NCBI GenBank assembly: GCA_003499925.1
Contig: DNRQ01000210.1
Span: 1 to 10,224, forward strand
Source of the DNA: Geobacter sp.
Lineage (GTDB): Bacteria; Desulfobacterota; Desulfuromonadia; Geobacterales; Geobacteraceae
Length of the DNA stretch: 10,224 nt
Direction of reading: 5' to 3'
Each line of letters begins with the position of its first letter. Position 1 is the stretch's first letter. Shown here piece by piece: positions 4,068 to 10,224 of this stretch. The notes under the pieces were generated by a model. That model did not search any database and was not told the origin of the DNA. It saw only the letters and a list, made by a program, of their open reading frames with translations. The translations under genes and the position numbers were made by a program.

Positions 4068-6906
4068 ACTTTACCTCCACAACCGACTTGAACGGTGTGA
4101 CCGGGAACAGGTCACCGTCCTTGGTGCTGAAACTCGTGTTGGCGAAACCGATACCGGCCGCCCCCTTGCCGATCGCCTTGAACATTACAGTGGCAAGTGT
4201 GCCGTTTCCGCTTGCCCCCCCGTCAGCCGCAACCCTCGACTCGGAGACCCAAAGTTCCCCCTTCTTCCGGTCCGCGAAGGCCTGGAAGGTGACCGGGGAG
4301 CCGCTTTGCTTCAGAAAGTCCCCCTCTGACTGGGTCACCACTTCGAGTTTCGTGGGATCATAGGTCACGTTGAATACGGCGTTTTTAAGGCTGGAAACCC
4401 CGGCAGCGTTGACTTGGACGTTGAACTGTTCGTTAAGAGTCACCGAGGAAGGCATGCTCAGAGTCAGCGAAATTTTGGGCAGAGGCGCGGCCTTCTTGGG
4501 CTGCGGAGCGGCGCTGTCGGAAGCAGCAGGCGCTTCCGGTGTCGCTTCCGGTGTCGCTTCCGGAGCCGGTGCCGGAGCCGCTGCAGGAGCCGCTGCAGGA
4601 GGCGCGGGCACCGCCTTAGCAACCGCAGTGGGCTCTGCTGTTGTCGCTCCCGAAGTCGCTCCCGAAGTCGCTCCCGAAGTCGCTCCCGGAGTCGCTCCCG
4701 GAGTCGGTGCAGGAGTCGGTGCGGTCGGTGCCGGAGTTTCCGGGGTCGGAGCCGGGGCCGGGATTTCCAACATTTCTGAGTCCGGCGCCGGAGCGGTCAG
4801 CTCATCCGGAATAGGTGCCGGTGCGGGCGCGGGTGCAGGTGCCGGTGCGGGCGCCGTGGTTGGGGCCGGCGACTTCGGCTTCGGCACGGACATCGTTCCC
4901 GCGCGTCCGCGAGCTGCCGGAGCTGCTGCCGGAGCTGCTGCCGGAGCTGCTGCCGGAGCTGCTGCCGGAGCTGCTGCCGGAGCTGCTGCCGGAGCTGCTG
5001 CTGCCGGGGCGCCGGCTGGCGGAGCGCTAGCGGCCGGAGCGTCGGCAACAGGGGGAAGCTCAGGCTCCTGTGCGAAGGACGAGTACGGTTTGTGTGAAGA
5101 AGGCTCATCCTCGCGGCCGGACCAGAATGCGGCGATGTCGTTCTCGGGCACCGTCACACCACGGACAATTCTGGGCGTGATGGCGAGCATAAGCTCGGTC
5201 TTGTCTGCCCTGTCGGTCGTGTTGGTGAAGAGCGAACCGAGGAACGGTATGTCGCCCAGCAGGAAGATCTTGTCCTTGCTCTCGGTATCGCGCTTCTGGA
5301 TCAGCCCTCCTATGATACTGGTCTCGCCGTCTTTAAGCGAAAGAACCGTATCCAGGTTCCTGGTACCTATGGTGACCACTGTGGTCGCCTGATCGGTGCC
5401 GATAGTCTTCTCGCTGAGGATGGAGCTCACCTCGAGACCGAGCTTGATGGAGACCTCGTTGTTGAGCTGGATGGTCGGCTCCGCATTCACCTTCACGCCG
5501 ACGTCCACGTACTGGACGTTGACGCTCACGCCGCCGCCCGAAGGTGACGAGGTGGTGGTGATCGGCACCCTGGTGCCGACGTTGAACTTCGCCTTTTCCC
5601 GGTTCTTCACCCTGATCTTCGGATTGGAGAGGGTCTCCCCGTTGGACAGGGATTTTCCGAAGTTGAAGGTGGCGTTGGGCACGGTGAGATAGCCGTTATA
5701 CCCTCTGTAGGCGAAAAAGTTCAGCAGGTTGGTCGGCGAGACAGGGGTGGTCGTCCCTCCGGTGGCGGCGGTGGTGGTAACGGCACCGAGCGTGTCCGCC
5801 AGGAAACTGCTGCTCCCCGGCGGCGTGACGGCAGCGGATACGGCGTACCTGGAGAGGAGCAGGCCGAAGGTCGCCGCGTTCTCCTTGGAGAGTTCGAAGA
5901 CCTCCACCTCCAGGAGCACCTCGGCGTCCGGCACGTCGTTTGCCTCCAGGATCTTGCGCGCCACCTCGATCACCTCGGGGCTGTCGCGGATCACCAGGGC
6001 GTTCAACTCCTCGTTCACGTAGATCTTCTTCACCTGCAGCATGGTGCGCACCAGGTTCACCGCCTTCTTGGCGTCCAGCTTGTTCAGGTAGAAGGTCTGC
6101 AGGAAAAGCTCCTCGTACTGCTTGAGCTTTTCGGGGGTCTTGGGGTAGATGATGATGGTGCTCTCGTTCAGCACCTTTTTGCCCAGCTTCTGCATCCCGG
6201 TGATGATCTCCATCGCCTGCTGGAAGGTGGCGTTCTCAAGGAACAGCGAGATGTTGACATCCTTCACCGCATCGTCGAAAACGAAGTTGATCCCGGAGAG
6301 CTGGGACAGGATGGAGAAGATCTCCTTCAACTTGGCGTCCTTGAACTTCAGGGTGATCGGTTTGGTCGATTTCAGGTTCAGCTCGTAGCCGTCGAGCTTT
6401 TGCCGCTTGGCGATAAACAACCGCTCCAGCGACTCCTTGGCCTGCAGGTGTTCCGGCACGAATTCCAGGGCGTGCTGAAAGGCGACCATCGCCTCGCGCG
6501 GCTTGCGGTCCTTCTCGAACTGGGCACCCTCCAGGTAGTAGGTCTGGGCATTTCTCAACCTCAGCGCCGCATCCGCCTGCAGCTTGGCCTCGACCAGCGT
6601 CGGGTCGATGCCGTAGGCGCTCTGGAACTCCCTGAGCGCGTCGTCGTAATTCTTCAGGACCAGGAAGGCCTCCCCCTTCTTGAAGTGGACCTTCGCCGCG
6701 GCATCTGTCGCGCTCAAAAGCCTGACCCGGTACTCGCCCACCTCCGGGTGGGCCGAGGCGACCTCTGCATATTTCACCAGGGCGGCGTCGAGATTACCTT
6801 CGCTCTCGAGCTTCTGGGCCTTGCTGAAAGCGGTGCGCCCGGCGGTGCAGCCGGAAAGAAGCAGGGTCGCCAGCATCAGGATGGAGATCGGTCTTATACT
6901 ATGCAT
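4066..6906 (-). CDS. gspD: Lipoprotein secretin (GspD/PilQ family) with TPR repeats and C-terminal cohesin domain
   Basis: A 946-residue outer-membrane channel protein. Residues 1-20 are a lipoprotein signal with lipobox LLSGC (C20 lipidated; T at +2 fits outer-membrane sorting). Residues 24-165 hold TPR-like helices (best units 71-108 and 120-163). Residues 176-258 are an N0/STN domain (KPITLKFKDAKLKEIFSILS) and 265-326 a single KH-like N1 domain. The secretin domain spans 329-582 (VLLEVEVFEL; LSNPKIRVKNREKAKFNVGT; GDIPFLGSLF; ELMLAITPRIV). A low-complexity Pro/Ala/Thr linker at 615-808 leads to a cohesin-like beta domain at 811-946 (YDPTKLEVV; GTLATVMFKA). Most T2SS secretins have N0-N1-N2-N3 and an S-domain for a separate pilotin. 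Here the TPR lipoprotein part may replace the pilotin. It receives the pseudopilus encoded just downstream. The ATG at 6906 follows an ideal TAAGGAG site. The secretin identity is certain; the cohesin call rests on pattern recognition. Confidence 0.95.
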   Translation of the reverse strand: MHSIRPISILMLATLLLSGCTAGRTAFSKAQKLESEGNLDAALVKYAEVASAHPEVGEYRVRLLSATDAAAKVHFKKGEAFLVLKNYDDALREFQSAYGIDPTLVEAKLQADAALRLRNAQTYYLEGAQFEKDRKPREAMVAFQHALEFVPEHLQAKESLERLFIAKRQKLDGYELNLKSTKPITLKFKDAKLKEIFSILSQLSGINFVFDDAVKDVNISLFLENATFQQAMEIITGMQKLGKKVLNESTIIIYPKTPEKLKQYEELFLQTFYLNKLDAKKAVNLVRTMLQVKKIYVNEELNALVIRDSPEVIEVARKILEANDVPDAEVLLEVEVFELSKENAATFGLLLSRYAVSAAVTPPGSSSFLADTLGAVTTTAATGGTTTPVSPTNLLNFFAYRGYNGYLTVPNATFNFGKSLSNGETLSNPKIRVKNREKAKFNVGTRVPITTTSSPSGGGVSVNVQYVDVGVKVNAEPTIQLNNEVSIKLGLEVSSILSEKTIGTDQATTVVTIGTRNLDTVLSLKDGETSIIGGLIQKRDTESKDKIFLLGDIPFLGSLFTNTTDRADKTELMLAITPRIVRGVTVPENDIAAFWSGREDEPSSHKPYSSFAQEPELPPVADAPAASAPPAGAPAAAAPAAAPAAAPAAAPAAAPAAAPAAAPAARGRAGTMSVPKPKSPAPTTAPAPAPAPAPAPAPIPDELTAPAPDSEMLEIPAPAPTPETPAPTAPTPAPTPGATPGATSGATSGATSGATTAEPTAVAKAVPAPPAAAPAAAPAPAPEATPEATPEAPAASDSAAPQPKKAAPLPKISLTLSMPSSVTLNEQFNVQVNAAGVSSLKNAVFNVTYDPTKLEVVTQSEGDFLKQSGSPVTFQAFADRKKGELWVSESRVAADGGASGNGTLATVMFKAIGKGAAGIGFANTSFSTKDGDLFPVTPFKSVVEVK
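4069..4476 (-). other. Cohesin-like C-terminal domain of the secretin
   Basis: Codes for residues 811-946. It starts KISLTLSMPSSVTLNEQFNV, continues with NAVFNVTYDPTKLEVV, then GNGTLATVMFKAIGKGAAGI. These match the usual cohesin pattern: a beta sandwich with a V-x-V-N strand, the YDPxKLEVV strand, and GTLATVxFKA. Cohesins bind dockerin modules or act as general binding domains. Its place at the end of a secretin is uncommon. Confidence 0.75.
4531..4562. repeat. 12-bp tandem repeat (EATP codons) in the secretin linker
   Basis: CGCTTCCGGTGT occurs twice in a row (4531-4542, 4543-4554) plus a partial third copy. It encodes EATPEATPEAP on the minus strand. A further pair of 12-mers (CCGCTGCAGGAG) follows at 4578-4601. 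Confidence 0.75.
4643..4702. repeat. 12-bp tandem repeat (GATS/GATP codons) in the secretin linker
   Basis: Five 12-mers: GTCGCTCCCGAA three times (4643-4678), then GTCGCTCCCGGA twice (4679-4702). They encode GATS and GATP units. Whole-codon periods keep the frame, so copy number could vary without breaking the gene. Confidence 0.85.
4814..4855. repeat. 6-bp repeat (Ala-Pro) in the secretin linker
   Basis: Seven degenerate hexamers of the form GGTGCC/GGTGCG/GGCGCG/GGTGCA encode an (Ala-Pro)7 run. The wobble bases differ between units, so this array looks older than the perfect 12-mer array beside it. Confidence 0.75.
4919..5000. repeat. Perfect 12-bp tandem repeat (AAAP codons) in the secretin linker
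   Basis: GGAGCTGCTGCC is repeated six times without a mismatch (4919-4990), with a partial seventh copy to 5000. It encodes Ala-Ala-Ala-Pro units at about residues 636-663 on the minus strand. Perfect identity including wobble positions points to recent expansion by slippage or unequal crossover. Confidence 0.92.
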
Positions 6907-6913
6907 GCAGTTG

Positions 6914-6920
6914 CTCCTTA
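6914..6920 (-). promoter_or_regulatory. Ribosome binding site of the secretin gene
   Basis: TAAGGAG on the minus strand, 7 nt before the ATG at 6906. Its TAA is also the stop codon of the preceding gspC-like gene, so the ribosome ending there lands on the site. It is the best ribosome site in the window. Confidence 0.75.
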
Positions 6921-7571
6921 GGGGGTGCTTTTACTGGTGCGGCGCGTGCTGAGTGCCCTGTTCTCGACCAGCGGTATCACGATCTCCCTGCCGCCGGCGA
7001 CCGACCTGATGGTGATGGCGTCGTCGGTCAGGTCGGCTACCTGGAACTTCTGGCCGAGCTTGGAACCCTTCTTGGCCAGGAATATCTCGTTGTTGCTGGA
7101 GAGAAACACGGTTTTTTCGCCGTTCTTCTTCAGGAAGCCCAGAAAGGTGAACTTCGACAGTTCGCTGTCGGCAAGCTGCGCCGCGACCTGCTCCGGGGAG
7201 GGAGGCGGAGGAGGAGGCGCCGGCAACGGCGCCGGAGCCGGCGCAGGAGCCTGGACCGGTCTCGGGGGGGGCGGTAGCGGCTTGAAGGGCGGGACCTTCA
7301 GCTCCTCGCTGAAGATCGGGCTGAAGATGTTGCGGCGAAACCCGGTGAACTGCGGCTCTCCCTGGTCCAGCAGCTCCAGATGCACCCTTGCCTCATCGCC
7401 CGCGCCTTTGGGCGCAGCTCCCCCCTTGCTGCCGACCGCCGGGGCGGCCGCACCGGGACGCTGCTTGAGCTCGGCCACCTGCTGCTGCTTGGGCGAGCGC
7501 AGGAAACTGTAGACGACGGAGCCTGCGAAAACAAGCAGCAACAGGCAAAGTACCAGTTTCTGGCGGTTCAT
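6918..7571 (-). CDS. GspC/PilP-like inner-membrane linker protein
   Basis: A 217-residue bitopic protein. Residues 5-23 are a membrane segment (KLVLCLLLLVFAGSVVYSF). The region 25-75 is flexible and includes an Ala/Gly/Pro-rich part, followed by FRRNIFSPIF at 78-87, reminiscent of the R-N-(L/I)-F motif before GspC homology regions. A poly-Pro/Ala linker runs from about 93 to 127. A small beta domain at 138-203 (FTFLGFLKKNGEKTVFLSS; IFLAKKGSKLG; EIVIPLVENRAL) fits the GspC HR / PilP fold. In known systems this domain touches the secretin N0 domain and joins inner and outer membrane parts. The start at 7571 overlaps the pilO-like stop as ATGA and has GGAGG 4 nt before it. The frame stays open to about 7976, but that upstream part lies over the pilO-like gene and is not real. 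I cannot choose firmly between GspC and PilP. Confidence 0.85.
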   Translation of the reverse strand: MNRQKLVLCLLLLVFAGSVVYSFLRSPKQQQVAELKQRPGAAAPAVGSKGGAAPKGAGDEARVHLELLDQGEPQFTGFRRNIFSPIFSEELKVPPFKPLPPPPRPVQAPAPAPAPLPAPPPPPPSPEQVAAQLADSELSKFTFLGFLKKNGEKTVFLSSNNEIFLAKKGSKLGQKFQVADLTDDAITIRSVAGGREIVIPLVENRALSTRRTSKSTP

Positions 7572-8119
7572 GCCCCCTCCATCTTCAGATACGCAGTCAT
7601 CTGGACCCTCAGATTGACCGACTCCTCGGTCTTGCTGGTGCTGTTGAGCGACACCGCGTCGAGGGTGACCATCTCGGGGTAGCGGGAGAGGTCCGCGATG
7701 AAGCTCTTCACCGCGGCGTACTTCCCGGAGACGGTGAAGGAGATGCCGTAGGATAGCATCCCCTCCGGCTTCATCGGGGTCGCCTTGTAGACGATCCCCT
7801 TCATCGACAGGGAGTTGCTCTTGGCGCTCTCGAACAGCTCGCTCAGGAAGCCGGCGAAATTCTTTTTCGGGATCAGGCGCTGCTGGAACAGCTCCAGGTC
7901 GCGCACCCCCTCCTGGTAGCGGGCGGCGCTGCCGAGACTTTGACCGCTTGCCAGCGCCTGCCTCTGGGCAAACCACTCGCTTTGCGCCTTTGCAAGCTCA
8001 GGTTGCTGCCAAAGGGAGAGGTAGAGCAGCAGGGCGATGTTCAAGACGGCGAGAAAGCCGGCGAAGGCAAAGGAGTTGCGCCTGACGCCGATCATGTCAC
8101 GGAGCATCTGGTAGCTCAT
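7568..8119 (-). CDS. pilO: PilO/GspM-like assembly platform protein
   Basis: A 183-residue protein with a cytoplasmic N-tail, one membrane helix at about 17-36 (FAFAGFLAVLNIALLLYLSL), a helical stretch at 40-82, and a ferredoxin-like domain at about 85-183 (NFAGFLSELFESAKSNSLSM; GISFTVSGKYAAVKSFIADL; MVTLDAVSL). The pattern of a conserved GKYxxVxxFIxxLxRxPxxV segment is typical of PilO. PilO pairs with PilN in the periplasmic face of the inner membrane and aligns the machine with the secretin. It overlaps both neighbours by 4 nt (ATGA), so its level is probably coupled to pilN. The ribosome site before 8119 is weak. Confidence 0.87.
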   Translation of the reverse strand: MSYQMLRDMIGVRRNSFAFAGFLAVLNIALLLYLSLWQQPELAKAQSEWFAQRQALASGQSLGSAARYQEGVRDLELFQQRLIPKKNFAGFLSELFESAKSNSLSMKGIVYKATPMKPEGMLSYGISFTVSGKYAAVKSFIADLSRYPEMVTLDAVSLNSTSKTEESVNLRVQMTAYLKMEGA

Positions 8120-8649
8120 CGGTAGCTTACCTTGCAGGTGACGGCGAAGCTGAGACCCTGCTGCGTCGACCCCACCTTGGTTTCACTCTGGCCCAAAAGG
8201 TACACCTCCGAGAAGTTTTTTGACTGCTCCATGTTTTCCAGAAAGGTGCGCAGGTTGGCGAAGCTGCGCGCCACCCCGTTTATCTTCAATTGCTGTTCGC
8301 GCTGGTTGGGCTCTATCTGGGTGAGCGCCACGCCGTTGGGAACCACCTCCTCCAGGCGGTCCAGAAGGCTCAGCCAGTTCACCGATTTCTTGTCGATCAG
8401 GGTGTTGGCGAAGGCGATCTTGCCGGCAAGGGCGTTGAGCTGCGCCTCGCTCACCTTTGCCGCGCCGGGACGGTTGCCGGCTGCGGCGGTGAGGCTCCTG
8501 ATGCGCCCCAGCTCGGCATGGTTGTAGGCGACCTCGCGCACCTTGAAGAGCAGCAGGGCGCCCAGCAGCACGAAGCAGGCGACCAGCCCGGCGTTGAGCC
8601 GGCGCATGTTGATGTAGCGCCTGGTGGCGAGGTTTGTGGTAAATTTCAT
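8116..8649 (-). CDS. pilN: PilN-like assembly platform protein (membrane part of a GspL equivalent)
   Basis: A 177-residue protein. The cytoplasmic tail MKFTTNLATRRYINMRR contains an NLA-x-RR motif in place of the usual PilN INLLPWR; this tail normally docks in PilM. The membrane helix is at about 19-36 (NAGLVACFVLLGALLLF), followed by coiled coil and a ferredoxin-like domain at about 92-177 (LLDRLEEVVPNGVALTQIEP; LKINGVARSFANLRTFLENM). PilM plus PilN together equal GspL of classical T2SS. The ATG at 8649 overlaps the pilM-like stop as ATGA and has AAGGAG 9 nt upstream within the pilM-like gene. Confidence 0.88.
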   Translation of the reverse strand: MKFTTNLATRRYINMRRLNAGLVACFVLLGALLLFKVREVAYNHAELGRIRSLTAAAGNRPGAAKVSEAQLNALAGKIAFANTLIDKKSVNWLSLLDRLEEVVPNGVALTQIEPNQREQQLKINGVARSFANLRTFLENMEQSKNFSEVYLLGQSETKVGSTQQGLSFAVTCKVSYR

Positions 8650-9566
8650 GTCAGAAGGCTCCTTGCCGCGGCGCCCAGCGACCCTGTCAGCGCGTGCAGC
8701 GCCCCCCTGTCGAGGCCGAGCCCCGGGTCCAGGCTCACCATCCGTTCCGGGTCGAGAAGCACCGGCTCCAGCCCGCTCGCCTCGGCAACCAGGGAGCGGA
8801 AGCCCTCGGCGTCGAAGGCGCCCCCCATGCAGAAGACCTCGCTCACCGTCTGGCCCGGGTGCCTGTCGCTGTAGACCAGGAACGAGCTGTTCACCTCGCG
8901 GTACAGGTTCTGCTCATCGCCCACCGTCTCCTTGCTCCGGTAAAAGGATAACACGCCGCCGTAGAAGATCAGCACCGTCATCGAGCCGCGGTAGAAGGTG
9001 ACGAAGGCGCCGTTGTCCGACATCTCCAGGCGCGGGGAGAAGAGACGGTACAGGTTGAACGAGGTGAAGTCGAGGTACTTGGGCTCCAGCCCCGCCTCGA
9101 TCAGGAGTTCCTCGTACTGGGTCACCACCGGGCGGGAGATCAGCGAAACCAGCAGCGATACCGCGCCGTTATCCTTCTGCTCCAGGATCTGGTAGTCCAG
9201 ATGCACCGTCGAGATGTCGAAGGGGAGGCTCTTCTTCAGCTTCCAGCGGATGATGTCCAGCCCCTCCTCCCGGTTTTTGAACCTCGCCTCCAGGTCCAGC
9301 AGCACCACCCGGCCGGTCGCGTCGGGAAGCGACACGGAAACGGTGCTCTCCTTGGTCAAAAGGCGCAGGTGCGCCTCCCTGACCTTGGCCACGAAGGCCT
9401 GGGGGTTGACCACGTTCGGCTCGCGGCGCGAGAGCTGCAGCGTGCCGGGGGGAAACGGCAGGCTCAGCCCCGCCTCCAGCCTGAGCCCCTTCCCACCTGC
9501 GACCCGGGCAAGGCTCAGGCCGTCGCTTGAGAGCTCCAGCCCCAGACCCTTCTTCGACATCAGCAT
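8646..9566 (-). CDS. pilM: PilM-like actin-fold cytoplasmic protein (GspL cytoplasmic equivalent)
   Basis: About 306 residues with no membrane segment. The N-terminal GLGLELSSDGLSLARVAGG is the actin/FtsA-type first phosphate loop. RWKLKKSLPFDISTVHLDYQ (about 108-127) and the following VSLISRPVVTQYEELLIEAG are strongly PilM-like. FVTFYRGSMTVLIFYGG matches the second phosphate-type strand pair, and VFCMGGAFDAEGF the adenosine loop. It is somewhat shorter than typical T4P PilM (around 350). PilM binds the N-tail of PilN and couples the ATPase to the membrane platform. Start choice: the ATG at 9566 is preceded by AGGTG at 6 nt spacing. A GTG at 9575, directly after the gspE stop, would add three residues but has no site. 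An ATG at 9560 is also possible. It overlaps the pilN-like start by 4 nt. Confidence 0.9.
   Translation of the reverse strand: MLMSKKGLGLELSSDGLSLARVAGGKGLRLEAGLSLPFPPGTLQLSRREPNVVNPQAFVAKVREAHLRLLTKESTVSVSLPDATGRVVLLDLEARFKNREEGLDIIRWKLKKSLPFDISTVHLDYQILEQKDNGAVSLLVSLISRPVVTQYEELLIEAGLEPKYLDFTSFNLYRLFSPRLEMSDNGAFVTFYRGSMTVLIFYGGVLSFYRSKETVGDEQNLYREVNSSFLVYSDRHPGQTVSEVFCMGGAFDAEGFRSLVAEASGLEPVLLDPERMVSLDPGLGLDRGALHALTGSLGAAARSLLT
8659..8664 (-). promoter_or_regulatory. Ribosome binding site of the pilN-like gene
   Basis: AAGGAG on the minus strand, 9 nt before the ATG at 8649 and within the end of the pilM-like gene. Confidence 0.6.
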
Positions 9567-9572
9567 ATCTGG

Positions 9573-9577
9573 CACCT
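9573..9577 (-). promoter_or_regulatory. Ribosome binding site deciding the pilM-like start
   Basis: AGGTG on the minus strand, 6 nt before the ATG at 9566, overlapping the gspE stop codon (TAG at 9576-9578). It favours the ATG over the GTG at 9575, which would lie within the site. Confidence 0.5.
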
Positions 9578-10224
9578 ACTCGACAAAGGTGACACGGTTG
9601 ATCTCCTTTAGCGTGGTCTCACCCGCCAGCACCTTGGCCACCGCCGACTCCCTGAGAAAGAGGGTGCCCGCGGACCTGGCGGCCTTCTTCAGCGCGGCTA
9701 TGGGGGACTTGGCGATGATCAGCTCGCGGATCTCGTCGTTCAGGTCGAGGAGTTCTACGATGGCGGAACGGCCGCGGTAGCCGGTTCCGTTGCACTCCTC
9801 GCACCCCCTCGCCTCGTAAAGGGTGACGCCGCGGGTGCGCTCCGGGTCGATGGCCGATTCGCGCAGCTCGTCGTCGGAGATGGCGACCGGCCGCTTGCAC
9901 GAGGGGCAGATCTTGCGCACCAGCCGCTGCGCCATGACGCAGTTCAGGCAGGCCACGAAGTTGTAGGGGTCGATCCCCATGTGGGTGAAGCGGCCGATCA
10001 CGTCGAAGACGTTGTTGGCATGCACCGTGGTGAAGACGAGGTGACCGGTGAGAGCCGACTGCACCGCGATCTGTGCGGTCTCCGAGTCGCGGATCTCGCC
10101 GACCATGATCTTGTCCGGGTCGTGGCGCAGGATGGAGCGCAGGCCGCGCGCGAAGGTGAGCCCCTTCTTCTCGTTGACCGGGATCTGCGTGATGCCGCTC
10201 AGCACGTACTCGACCGGGTCCTCG
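9576..10224 (-). CDS. gspE: GspE/PilB-type secretion ATPase, C-terminal part
   Basis: Partial gene: the last 215 codons, open to the right edge. The visible part begins EDPVEYVLSGITQIPVNEK (the aspartate box). It continues with RSILRHDPDKIMVGEIRD (Walker B region) and ALTGHLVFTTVHANN (histidine box). A four-cysteine zinc motif CPSC...CEEC with 31 residues between the pairs (9906 and 9792 regions) is followed by GYRGRSAIVELL. These are hallmarks of the hexameric traffic ATPases that drive pseudopilus assembly. Walker A and the N-terminal domains lie outside the window. The zinc motif occurs in both GspE and PilB. I prefer GspE because it heads a pseudopilin/secretin operon. The neighbouring pilM-like gene begins right at its stop. 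The first ATG inside the window is not the start; the reading frame enters from the edge. Confidence 0.95.
   Translation of the reverse strand, partial: EDPVEYVLSGITQIPVNEKKGLTFARGLRSILRHDPDKIMVGEIRDSETAQIAVQSALTGHLVFTTVHANNVFDVIGRFTHMGIDPYNFVACLNCVMAQRLVRKICPSCKRPVAISDDELRESAIDPERTRGVTLYEARGCEECNGTGYRGRSAIVELLDLNDEIRELIIAKSPIAALKKAARSAGTLFLRESAVAKVLAGETTLKEINRVTFVE

Noticed and set aside
4919..5000. CRISPR-like array
   Set aside because: The 12-bp units abut with no spacers and lie in frame within a coding region.
4370..5392. Long open frame on the plus strand (about 340 codons, Gly/Ala/Val-rich)
   Set aside because: It is the complement of the secretin linker and channel; its length comes from the GC-rich tandem repeats having no stops on either strand. 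No family motif is visible.
7572..7976. N-terminal extension of the GspC/PilP-like gene
   Set aside because: The frame is open, but it overlaps the pilO-like gene in another frame and reads as Arg/Gly/Pro-rich nonsense. The ATG at 7571 has a ribosome site, an ATGA overlap and a proper membrane segment.

Overview
The window is a compact, GC-rich stretch in which every supported gene lies on the minus strand, so it is best read from the right edge to the left. Gene content and order suggest a Desulfuromonadota/Geobacteraceae-type bacterium: an atypical type II secretion operon followed by ftsE-ftsX-envC-ctpA. Recalled gene layout in Geobacter (the OxpG system) supports this. No search was run and the species is not determined.

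Right part (10224 down to 3140): a secretion operon that mixes type II secretion (T2SS) and type IV pilus (T4P) parts. It starts with the C-terminal half of a GspE-type ATPase (cut by the window edge). An inner-membrane platform follows that is built like PilM-PilN-PilO plus a GspC/PilP-like protein. Next comes a 946-residue secretin and then two GspG-like pseudopilins. The secretin is the most unusual protein here. It carries a lipobox, TPR repeats, a secretin N domain and channel, a long Pro/Ala/Thr linker encoded by several 12-bp and 6-bp tandem arrays, and a C-terminal cohesin-like domain.

Left part (3088 down to 1): the cell-division and cell-wall module. FtsE and FtsX form the ABC-type complex that controls wall hydrolysis at the septum. 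The next gene encodes an EnvC-like coiled-coil/LytM protein whose metal and catalytic residues are mostly replaced, so it looks like an activator rather than an enzyme. The last gene is the N-terminal 76 codons of a CtpA-type S41 protease, cut by the left edge.

Genes are joined by 1 to 14 nt overlaps or gaps of 0 to 51 nt. Three junctions in a row have the ATGA form (pilM/N, pilN/O, pilO/gspC-like), and no convincing terminator or promoter is visible anywhere. I infer one long transcript, or nested transcripts, with strong translational coupling. There is no tRNA, rRNA, CRISPR, insertion sequence or gene-free stretch above 300 bases.
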